Part shown: one piece after another, positions 5,396 to 13,200 of the stretch
Layout: each line of letters starts with the position of its first letter
How positions within the stretch are numbered: the first letter of the stretch is position 1
From: Alphaproteobacteria bacterium UBA998
Lineage (GTDB): Bacteria; Pseudomonadota; Alphaproteobacteria; Rickettsiales; UBA998
Direction: 5' to 3'
Assembly (NCBI GenBank): GCA_002291925.1
Contig: DBAY01000033.1
Span: 1 to 15,101, forward strand
Length of the DNA stretch: 15,101 nucleotides
Notes under the pieces: model-generated
Told to the model about the DNA's origin: nothing
Databases searched by the model: none
The model's input: the letters and a program-made list of their open reading frames with translations, nothing else
Program-made: the position numbers and the translations under genes

Positions 5396-7066
5396 TCAGC
5401 CAATACCCGTGCCCAATTCCCGCGTTTGCGGCATTTGCGCATAGCTGCCGGCGCCGCGCTCCTGCAATTCGCTCAGGGTGACGCTGCCATCCATGACGAT
5501 GTTGTTTGAGAGTTCCAGGCTGGCCAATTGTGCGTTCAGAGCGACGGGAAGCGGTGCATTCGCACCGGTGGTGGCTTCCGAGAGAGACATTCTGCCATTC
5601 TCCAGACCAGCGCGAATTGCCTCGCGTTCGGCAGAAGCAAGGGCTGCAGGATTGGCCGAAGGACGTTGCGAGGCGTCCGTCGAGCGCTGCTGGGCAGTCT
5701 CGATTTCCGTCCGCGAGGGCACGGCGGCGTCCGCGCCTTGTCCCTCACGGCGGGCGGACGATGCGAGTTCATTCCCACCAATTGCAGTACTAGCCGCTGA
5801 ACCAATTACTGCATTCAGACCCGGGCCAGAGGGTAGAGCCGGTTGTTCTAAACCGGGCCGTGCCGGCGTATTCGCAGATACGTCAACACCGCGGTCACGA
5901 GCAAGGCTTTCCAAACGCTGGTTCAAATCGCGGTAACTTGCATTGGGTGACATGTTTAGTTGGCGCGCCACTTCGCCACGCACTTGCTGGGTATTGCGAC
6001 CGGCTATGCCATCAATACCATTTCCCTGCAGCCCGCGCCGCAAGGTTTCCACCGTGTTGGAATCCAGCACACCATCGAGGCGTGTGGTGAGGTGCTGGAA
6101 GCGGCGCACATCCTCGCTGCGCTCCAAGGCGGGGAGTGGGGCTGTAGCCGCACCGGCCGCGGGTGCGGCACGGCCTGCTCCGCCTTGGGCGGGAGTACCC
6201 GGTTGGGACGATCGGCCTTGACCCTGTCCCTGGCGTTGTGCTTCGGCGTTCACTGACCCTTCAAAAGCGGCACGCGGACCAACCTGTTCCAGCAAGCCTC
6301 CGGGCTGGGTGGAATAACCATTACGGTTCAGCATGGTCGATAGCGCGGAACCTAATTGGTTAAGTGGAATGCGTTGTTGCTGGGACGCTCCCTGAGGAAG
6401 AAGGCCGCTGGCTTCCATCTGTTGAGCAACAGCACGTTGCTGATCGGGAGAAATTCTAGAGAACGCCTCAAGTGCCACCTGCTGGTCACGCGATAGTGGT
6501 TGCGGCGGTATTGGGGCGAGGCGCATGGGCTGTCCAGTCGCAGGCCCCGCGACTGGGGGCAGGCCCTGAGGGGGCGGCGCAAACTGTGGCTGCCCGAACT
6601 GGGGTTGAGCAAACTGCGGTTGAGGAGCAAATCCGCGCGCTTGCCCCTGCACCGGGAAGGTACCCGGAGGCGCGACCGGGGTCAGTTGCGGCTCGGCACC
6701 GAATTGACGACCTATCCACCCCGGCTGCTGTACCTGCCAGGCTGATCCATCCTGTCCAATAATAACACCAGCGCCTACTACGCCACCAGCCGCAGCGCCC
6801 CAGCCGGGCTGCATGAAATTCTGCTGGTATCGGGGCTGGATGCCAAATTGCTGGCCACGCTGATCCAAGACCCCGCGGCGGTAGCCGAATTCCTCGGCGC
6901 GAAAGAGATTCCCTTGATTACGGGCCTGAAAGCCTGAACCCCACGCCTGACGCCTGTAGGGGTCCACTTCAAACGTACTGAAAAGATTGTCAGTCCCGCG
7001 ACGGAATGTGGAAATCCCTCGGTTGGCGAAGCCCAAAAACTGGTTGGCCTGACGGAAATCGAACAT
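5396..7066 (-). CDS. hypothetical Gln/Pro/Gly-rich protein, 556 aa
   Basis: I do not recognise this protein. It has no cysteine, no clear signal peptide and a modular look. Residues 1-85 are rich in Phe, Arg and Gln. Residues 88-104 form a Gly/Ala/Val stretch with glycine-zipper spacing (G90, G94, G98), a possible membrane-associating segment. Residues 125-190 are Pro/Gln-rich, with three tandem QPQF(A/G) units at 149-163. A helical piece spans about 190-262 (SRDQQVALEAFSRISPDQQ). Residues 317-370 hold two similar units, DGVLDSNTVETLRRGL and DGIAGRNTQQVRGEV, which resemble a degraded peptidoglycan-binding type 1 domain. The end (489-537) carries NGRMSLSEA and DGSVTLSEL, reminiscent of EF-hand half-loops. 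The ATG at 7066 has AGGGAG about 6 nt upstream. It is divergent from the paralogue pair at 7203-8453 and may be co-regulated with it. Function unknown. Confidence 0.85.
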   Translation of the reverse strand: MFDFRQANQFLGFANRGISTFRRGTDNLFSTFEVDPYRRQAWGSGFQARNQGNLFRAEEFGYRRGVLDQRGQQFGIQPRYQQNFMQPGWGAAAGGVVGAGVIIGQDGSAWQVQQPGWIGRQFGAEPQLTPVAPPGTFPVQGQARGFAPQPQFAQPQFGQPQFAPPPQGLPPVAGPATGQPMRLAPIPPQPLSRDQQVALEAFSRISPDQQRAVAQQMEASGLLPQGASQQQRIPLNQLGSALSTMLNRNGYSTQPGGLLEQVGPRAAFEGSVNAEAQRQGQGQGRSSQPGTPAQGGAGRAAPAAGAATAPLPALERSEDVRRFQHLTTRLDGVLDSNTVETLRRGLQGNGIDGIAGRNTQQVRGEVARQLNMSPNASYRDLNQRLESLARDRGVDVSANTPARPGLEQPALPSGPGLNAVIGSAASTAIGGNELASSARREGQGADAAVPSRTEIETAQQRSTDASQRPSANPAALASAEREAIRAGLENGRMSLSEATTGANAPLPVALNAQLASLELSNNIVMDGSVTLSELQERGAGSYAQMPQTRELGTGIG

Positions 7067-7202
7067 AACAGCTCCCTAAATCTTAAAGCCCATCATACCC
7101 ATGCTATGTTACAGAATTGTGAAAAGAAGGCATTTTATTTTCATAAGTAATTTCCTGTAGATACAGGCTCCTCTAAGGTGCGTTGTCATTCAGGAGACGC
7201 AT
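7067..7202. promoter_or_regulatory. shared divergent control region with small palindrome
   Basis: This 136-bp AT-rich gap separates the minus-strand 556-aa gene from the plus-strand pair. It holds a palindrome CCTGTA-GA-TACAGG at 7154-7167, which could be an operator serving either direction. A TTGTGA followed after 17 bp by TTCATA on the plus strand is a weak promoter candidate. Both flanking genes have good ribosome sites (AGGGAG on the minus strand, CAGGAG on the plus strand). The palindrome is seen; its regulatory role is inferred. Confidence 0.45.
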
Positions 7203-7760
7203 ATGCAGGAAACCTCTGTCACCCCCGCGCAGTTTGGCGCTTACAACGCCTTGCAGGATTTTCAGGGAACGTTTGGCCAGATCGGGGCGCTTCTGTCCCG
7301 CCCGCCACTGGATCGTGGGCAGGCCCAATGGCAGCTGTCACAGGTGATGGGGCAGCTGGAGGGGCTGGAGCAACGCAGCCGACCCACCGATCCCGATGGC
7401 GGGCGGCAGTTTCCCAATGTGTTTGACGAATTGCGCGATCGGCTTAATAACTACTCGGGCGACCCTTCCGCACCCTTTGGGGCCCGTCAGGTTACCCAGC
7501 AACTGAGCGGTTATCTGAATGGCGTCCGCCAGCATGTACAAGCCACGGAGCAGCATTTTCAGATCAGCCGCAACCAGTCCGTCCCTCTCCCCCCGCAAAC
7601 CTATGGCGTGCCCGTTGTGCCAGTCCCCGTGCCGGTGCCGGTATGGCCCTCATGGCGCTATGATCCGTGCGGCCCCCGCTCGGACATGGACCGCTGCTCG
7701 GACAGCATCTTTGGCCCCGGCTCCACGCGCCGGGCTTTACCCGATGGATTCTACCGCTAG
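7203..7760 (+). CDS. hypothetical protein, helical domain plus Pro-rich tail (paralogue A)
   Basis: An unrecognised 185-aa protein. Residues about 10-122 look all-helical (YNALQDFQGTF, QWQLSQVMGQLEGLEQ, NVFDELRDRLNNYSG, QVTQQLSGYLNGVRQHV). Then come a Pro/Val run (VPVVPVPVPVPV, 136-147), an aromatic motif WPSWRYDPC (148-156), a second Cys (165) and the C-terminus PDGFYR. No signal peptide or membrane helix is seen, although proline-rich tails and paired cysteines are common in surface proteins. It shares domain order and aligned residues with the next gene: PP near 34, DELxxRL near 75-81, an (Y/F)SG near 84-86, and W.PxW...C in the tail. The start has AGGAG 7-8 nt upstream. Its stop TAG overlaps the ribosome site of the next gene, so the two are coupled. 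Function unknown. Confidence 0.85.
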   Translation: MQETSVTPAQFGAYNALQDFQGTFGQIGALLSRPPLDRGQAQWQLSQVMGQLEGLEQRSRPTDPDGGRQFPNVFDELRDRLNNYSGDPSAPFGARQVTQQLSGYLNGVRQHVQATEQHFQISRNQSVPLPPQTYGVPVVPVPVPVPVWPSWRYDPCGPRSDMDRCSDSIFGPGSTRRALPDGFYR

Positions 7761-7769
7761 GAGGCGGCT

Positions 7770-8453
7770 ATGACGACACAGGATTCTGCCTCCGCTGCCA
7801 ACCGCTACCGAGGTGCTCTCGGCGGTGTGCATGGCCTTATTGATGAGGCACGCGGCCGCATCAACCCGCCCCCTACGAATGTTTTCGCTGCGCAAGATGC
7901 ATTGAGCGGTGCGATGTCGCGGCTGGAAACTGCCATCTCCCAGACAGATCGTTTCATCACCGGTCGCCAACGCGTCGGCTCAACGATCGATGAGCTGGAG
8001 TACCGCCTGCAGCTTTTCAGTGGGCAGCGCCAGCCGGCGGAGGGCGAATTGATTACGCTGCGTTTAAGCGAACCGGAGCGGTTACAGGTGGCTGTCTCGC
8101 TCTCCCGTCTCGGGGAGATGCGCCAGACCGTTGAGCGGGAACAGCAGCGTTACGCGGATGAGCGCTACCGCCCGCAACCGGATGTGCCACCGCCAGCGCC
8201 GCAACGCCCGCTACCCCCGGTACAGGAGCGGCAGGTGCCGCCCTTGCCACCTATCGTGGGGATGCCGGAAGCGCCGGTACCCGCACCGCTTCCGCAAGCG
8301 CCAGCCTCTCCCATACCTCAAATGGGTGGCCGTCATCCTTGGTTGCCGTGGTGGGGAACGGTGGATTGCAGCAGCTGCCATGCCCCCGCGCAGCCGCAGC
8401 CTTACTACGCGCCCGGATTCGGCCAGCCGCCCGGTTGGGGCTGGCGGCGCTAG
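7770..8453 (+). CDS. hypothetical protein, helical domain plus Pro-rich tail (paralogue B)
   Basis: An unrecognised 227-aa protein, apparently a diverged paralogue of the gene just upstream. Residues about 10-130 are helical (INPPPTNVFAAQDALSGAMSRLETAIS, STIDELEYRLQLFSG, RLGEMRQTVEREQQRY). Residues 135-183 are strongly Pro-rich. The tail holds HPWLPWWGTVDC with Cys 200 and 203, then aromatic/Pro-rich sequence ending GWGWRR. CSSCH (200-204) matches a haem CxxCH motif, but without a signal peptide or cytochrome fold this is probably chance. The start is decided by TAGGAGG, which also contains the previous stop codon. Its own stop (8451-8453) interlocks with that of the convergent ATPase gene. 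Function unknown; a shared complex or surface structure with paralogue A is a guess. Confidence 0.85.
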   Translation: MTTQDSASAANRYRGALGGVHGLIDEARGRINPPPTNVFAAQDALSGAMSRLETAISQTDRFITGRQRVGSTIDELEYRLQLFSGQRQPAEGELITLRLSEPERLQVAVSLSRLGEMRQTVEREQQRYADERYRPQPDVPPPAPQRPLPPVQERQVPPLPPIVGMPEAPVPAPLPQAPASPIPQMGGRHPWLPWWGTVDCSSCHAPAQPQPYYAPGFGQPPGWGWRR

Positions 8454-10132
8454 GCGTTTTCGCTTCCCTGATTGCGCAGCGTTTCCAGATCGCGCTGGAA
8501 GGCTTCCAGCTCGATGCGCTCCAGTTCTTCCGGCGTCAGCGTATCGCGGCGGACGCCTTGCTCGCCCGGTAGCCAGAGCAGTTGCAGGTTTTTCGGATTA
8601 CGCACGAAGACGCGCTCATCGAGAATCATGCCGAGCGAGGGCGGGATGTTCGTCTTGGCGAGGCCGACGACGGTGTATTTCTCATCGCGGTACATGCCGA
8701 GCACCACGCGCGGGCGGTCGATGAAGACCTGCGAGCCACGCAGTTCATCCAGCACTTCGCGCGCACTACGGGGGTTCGCGCCTTTCTGCAAATGGTGCAC
8801 TACGATCATGGCGCATTGTTTCTGGATGGCGAATTCCTCGATGGCCTCGAAGAATTCCGACACCGCTTCCGAGCTGTCCTCGTTGCCGTTGAGGAATTTC
8901 CGCGCCGGGTCGATGACGCAGATGGAGACTTCCGGCATCTTGCGCAAGCTTTGCAGATACTGGCCGAACGTCATATCCATGTCGGCGAATTCGGTGCGGT
9001 GGAACTGCAGCCGCAATGCGCGGCCTTCCGGGTCAAACAGCTGGTTTCGCGCATTCACAATGGCCGGGCCGTCCTCACCGGAGAAATAGACGCAGATGCC
9101 CCGGCAGGCCGACTGGTTCACCGGCTGGCCGAGCCAGAGCGGGTGCTCGTTCTCGCGCCAGTCCATCGAGGCGAAGACGCAGAGCTGGTGCGCCACCGAG
9201 GATTTGCCCGTGCCGCCCGCCGCCGCGAGCAGCGTCACCGCCCCGCGCGGGATGAGGCCGGGGACAACGAATTCGAACGTCTCGTCCTTGCTCTTGCGCA
9301 TTGGTCCGGTGCGGTCGAACAAATGCAGGTCGCGGGCGCAGAGATCGTAGAAGCGGTTGTTGTGCTCGATGTGTTTTGAGTCCTGCCCGAAATGCACATA
9401 GAGGCGGTGCTCGCGGTCATAGGCGTTGAAGCAGAGCGCGCAATCCATGGATTTCTGTACCGGCACCGTGAGGTGGCCCACCAGCTCCTGCGGGGGTAGG
9501 TGGCGCAAATTTTCGGGAATCAGCGCATCGATGTGCGGATGCTGGAACAGGCCGTGCGCGCAGAGGTAATTCAGGCCGGAGAGCAGGTAGGCGTCCCAGT
9601 AATCCTCGCTCTGGATGTTGCTGAGATCATAGAGCGCGCGGCACCCATCGACCGTGCGGCCCCCTTCGTGGGGTGAGAGTGCGCCATCGGCGAGGCCAAG
9701 CAACTTCAGGCCAGCGTCCTTGTTTTCACCACGCTCGAACGGGCTGGTGAGGATGCCGATTTCCTGCGGGCGCTGACGCTGGTCGGGCGTCATGCGCGCG
9801 ATGCCGAGCGCAAAGCCCGTGGCCCAGAACACGCCGCTGCCAATGGGAGTATAGGTGTCCTCGCCCGACTTCGCGTGCACCAGCGGATTCAGCAACAGCG
9901 GCGAGTTGGGCAGGTTGCCCTCGTTATAATGCTCCATCACGAAGGCCACGGCCTCCGCGATCTGCGCCGGGCCGAACCAGAACCGCAGGCCGCCCGCCTT
10001 GGCTCGCCAGACCTCCTGCGACTCCTCCGTGTAGAGGCACATATAGCCGTTCAGCCCCTGGCGCTGATGCGCGGCCCACAGCAGGGCGAACTCTTTCTCC
10101 ACGGATTCCCGAACTTTCTCCACGCTGGTCAT
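8450..10132 (-). CDS. RepA/AAA_25-like RecA-fold ATPase with unknown N-terminal domain
   Basis: A 560-aa protein. The C-terminal half is a RecA-fold P-loop ATPase: Walker A AAAGGTGKSS (303-312), the strand ICVYFSGEDG (346-355), Walker B SICVIDP with Asp408, VVHHLQKG (444-451) and RGSQVFIDRPRVVLGM (465-480). This order matches RepA-like hexameric helicase ATPases (AAA_25 type) found in plasmid, phage and chromosomal replication or DNA-handling genes. The N-terminal 285 residues I do not recognise; they include a CALC motif (231-234), more Cys/His and many aromatics. They might be a nucleic-acid binding or degenerate primase-like part, but the sequence does not prove it. The C-terminus (532-560) is a charged helix. 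The ATG at 10132 has AGGA about 7 nt upstream. It is convergent with paralogue B and divergent from addB. No phage or plasmid genes surround it. The ATPase call is sure; DNA as substrate is likely. Confidence 0.85.
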   Translation of the reverse strand: MTSVEKVRESVEKEFALLWAAHQRQGLNGYMCLYTEESQEVWRAKAGGLRFWFGPAQIAEAVAFVMEHYNEGNLPNSPLLLNPLVHAKSGEDTYTPIGSGVFWATGFALGIARMTPDQRQRPQEIGILTSPFERGENKDAGLKLLGLADGALSPHEGGRTVDGCRALYDLSNIQSEDYWDAYLLSGLNYLCAHGLFQHPHIDALIPENLRHLPPQELVGHLTVPVQKSMDCALCFNAYDREHRLYVHFGQDSKHIEHNNRFYDLCARDLHLFDRTGPMRKSKDETFEFVVPGLIPRGAVTLLAAAGGTGKSSVAHQLCVFASMDWRENEHPLWLGQPVNQSACRGICVYFSGEDGPAIVNARNQLFDPEGRALRLQFHRTEFADMDMTFGQYLQSLRKMPEVSICVIDPARKFLNGNEDSSEAVSEFFEAIEEFAIQKQCAMIVVHHLQKGANPRSAREVLDELRGSQVFIDRPRVVLGMYRDEKYTVVGLAKTNIPPSLGMILDERVFVRNPKNLQLLWLPGEQGVRRDTLTPEELERIELEAFQRDLETLRNQGSENA

Positions 10133-10158
10133 GCATGCATCCTGTTGCTTTACTCTCC

Positions 10159-10187
10159 AAGATAAGTCTTTAGTCTGCCTAAGTTAA
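10159..10187 (-). promoter_or_regulatory. possible promoter of the RepA-like ATPase gene
   Basis: On the minus strand TTAACT (10187-10182) and TATCTT (10164-10159) are 17 bp apart, four of six matches to each sigma70 consensus box, about 27 bp before the start at 10132. The same 71-bp gap must also hold the addB promoter; AAGAAT near 10186-10191 might be its -10 box, which would leave addB a very short leader. Weak evidence. Confidence 0.3.
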
Positions 10188-10203
10188 GAATACATGAACC
10201 CGC

Positions 10204-13200
10204 ATGCCGTCACACGCTTCGCCCTGCCGCAATATCTATAATGTGCCGCTGAACGTGCCCTTCGTGGATGCGCTGGCGGCGCATCTGCTCGGGCAGTATG
10301 GCGAGGCGCCGGACGCGCTGGCGCGCATGCTGGTGCTGGTGCCCACGCGGCGGGCGGTGACCTCGCTGCGTGATACGCTGCTGCGTCATTCCGGCGGGCG
10401 GCCACTGCTGCTGCCGCGCATTCAGCCCATCGGCGAGATCGATGTGGAACTGGCGATGCCGGAGGTGCTGTGGGCGCAAGACGCCGCCGCGCGCCCGGAG
10501 CTGCCGCCCGCGCTCTCGCCCCGCCAGCGCATCTTCGAGCTGGCCCGGTTGATTGAAGCGTTTCAGCGCCACGGGGAGTCCGGCGTCGCGGCGGATCAAT
10601 CCGTGCTGCTGGCGCAGGCGCTGGGGGATCTGATCGACGATCTGGCGCGCGAGGAAGTGCCTTACGCGCGGCTGGAGACGCTGGTGGAGGGTGAACTGGC
10701 CCATCACTGGCAGAAGACGCTCGCCTTCCTGAAAATCATCACCGAGGCCTGGCCGCAGCGCCTCGCTGAGCTGCGCCGTATCGACGCGGTGGAGCGCCGC
10801 AGCCGCATCCTGCGCTTGCTGGCGGATCACTGGCAGGCGCAGCCGCCCGCGCATCCCGTGATTGCGGCAGGCACCACGGGCAGCATTCCCGCCACCGCGC
10901 GGCTGCTGGAGGTGATCGCCCGGCTGCCGGAAGGTAAGGTGATTCTGCCGGGGCTGGATCAAAGCTGCGATGATGAGCAGTGGCAGGCCATCCGCCGCGC
11001 CGTGTCACATCCGCAATATGGGTTGCAGCAATTGCTGAAGCGCGTTGGGTGCGAGTGGGGGGAGGTGAAGGAATTGCCTCATAACCCCTCCCCCTGTTTA
11101 CGGGGGGAGGTTGGGAGGGGTGCAGACGCTGGCTCTGAACCAATAGAAGCGCCATTACCCCCACCCCAACCCTCCCCCGTAAACAGGGGAGGGGGCGTAA
11201 TGAACCGCCTCGCATTCCTCAACGCCGTCATGATGCCCGCGGAACTCTCGCACCGCTGGCGGGAGCTTGCCTTCGATGCGTCCGTGCTCGACGGCCTCGC
11301 GATGGTGGAGTGCGAGGACGAGCAGGAGGAATCCCAGGCCATCGCGCTCATGCTGCGCGACGCGCTCGAGTCGCCCGATACGCAGGCCATGCTGGTGACG
11401 CATGACCGCGCGCTCGCCCGCCGCGTCGCCGTGCTGCTGCGCCGCTACGGGCTGGCGGTGGAGGATGGCGGCGGCCACCCGCTCATCAACACGCCCGCCG
11501 CGGTGCTGGCGATGCTGGCCCTGCGCGCCGCCGAAGCCGAAGCGCCCGCCGAGGTGCTGGCCCTGCTGAAGCATCCGCTGTGCCGTCTCGGTGCGTCGCC
11601 GGAGGTGAAATTCAAAAGCGTGTGCGAGATCGAACTGACTTTCTTCCGTGGCATGCGCACCGGAGAAACGCTGGCCGAGCGCGTCGCCCGCATTCCCGCG
11701 CTGGAGGAATTCAGCCCCGACGCCGCCACGCTGATGACGCGCCTGACGCAAGCGTTGCAGCCGCTGGTGGATCTGTTCCAGCAGTCGCGCGTGGCGCTGC
11801 CGGTGGCGCATAAGGTGCTGGTGGAAGCGCTCGAGCGCCTTGCCGAGACGCCGGAGGAGCCGGGCGCCGCGCGGCTGTGGAACGAACAGTCCGGCCATCT
11901 GCTCTCGCAGCAGCTTGCCGACATCTATGATCACTCTTCTTATCTGGGCGAGGTGGAACCCGGCACGCTTGGCGCGCTGTTCGCGCGGCTGCTCTCGCGC
12001 GAGACGTTCCAGCCTGTGCATGCCACGCATCCGCGCCTCACCATTCTCAGCCCCGCCGATGCGCGCATGCAGCATGCCGACCTCGTCATCCTCGCCGGGC
12101 TGAACGAGGGCTGCTGGCCCCCCGCGCCGCAGAGCGACCCATGGATGAGCCGCGCCATGCGCGAATCCATCGGCCTGCAACCGTACGAGCGCCAGATCGG
12201 GCAGGCCGCGCATGATTTCCTCTCGCTTGCCTGCGCCGCGCCCCGCGTCATCCTTACCCGCGCGCGGAAAGTGGCGGGCAGCCCCACGCTCGCCTCGCGC
12301 TGGTGGCTGCGGCTCTCCACCGTGCTGGAAGCGATGCCGGAGGAAGCGCGCGCGGCCTTCGCTGCCAAAGGAACCATGTGGCTGGAGTGGTGCGAGGAAT
12401 TCTCCGCCGCCGAGCGCACCGAATCGCACGACCGCCCGCGTCCCATGCCGCCTGCATCAGCCCGCCCGCGCACCATCTCGGTGAGCCAAGTGGAGCGCCT
12501 GATGCGCGACCCGTACGCGTTCTATGCGCAATGCATTCTGCGTCTTCGCCCGCTAGACCCCATCGACAAGGAACCCGGCATGGCGGAGTTTGGCAACGCC
12601 GTCCACGCGGCGCTGGAGCGTTTCGCGCGCCGCTATCCGGAGCAGCTTCCCGCCAATGCCGAAGCCGAACTGATGGCGATGATCGATGCCTCGTTCGCCG
12701 AGCTGATTTACCGCGTGAAGGCTCCCTCCTTCTGGCGGCGGCGCCTGCAGCGCATCGTGCAGGAGGTGATTGCACTGGAGCGCGGGCGCCGCCAGCTCCT
12801 CTTATATATAGAGGCCGAGCGGCCGATGGAGACGTCGCTCACGCTGCCCAGCGGGCCATTCACGCTGAAGGCGCGGCTGGATCGCATCGATCACCTGCGC
12901 GGCAGCGGGGCGGACATCATCGATTTCAAAACCGGCAGCGTGCCCTCGGGCCGCGCCGTGCGCGCCGGCCTCTCGCCGCAACTGACGCTGGAAGGGCTGC
13001 TGTTGCAGGAGGCAGGGCTTGCCGTGCATCAGCTGCTATACTGGAAAGTGCCCGCCGGCACGAAGCCGAACCCGCTGGAACAGGCGGGGGGCAGCAGCGC
13101 CGATCCCGCCCAGCTCATCGCCGAGGCCCGCGACGGCCTGCACCGCCTGCTCGGCTGGTTCGAGCGGGCCGATACCCCTTATCCCTGCCTCGCCGACACC

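Noticed and set aside
8367..8381. CxxCH haem motif (CSSCH) in paralogue B
   Set aside because: Only one motif, no signal peptide for export, no cytochrome c sequence around it; paralogue A keeps cysteines in the tail but no CxxCH.
11155..12429. Long minus-strand frame opposite addB (424 codons)
   Set aside because: Arg/His/Gln-rich shadow of a GC-rich gene; addB on the plus strand has clear conserved motifs.
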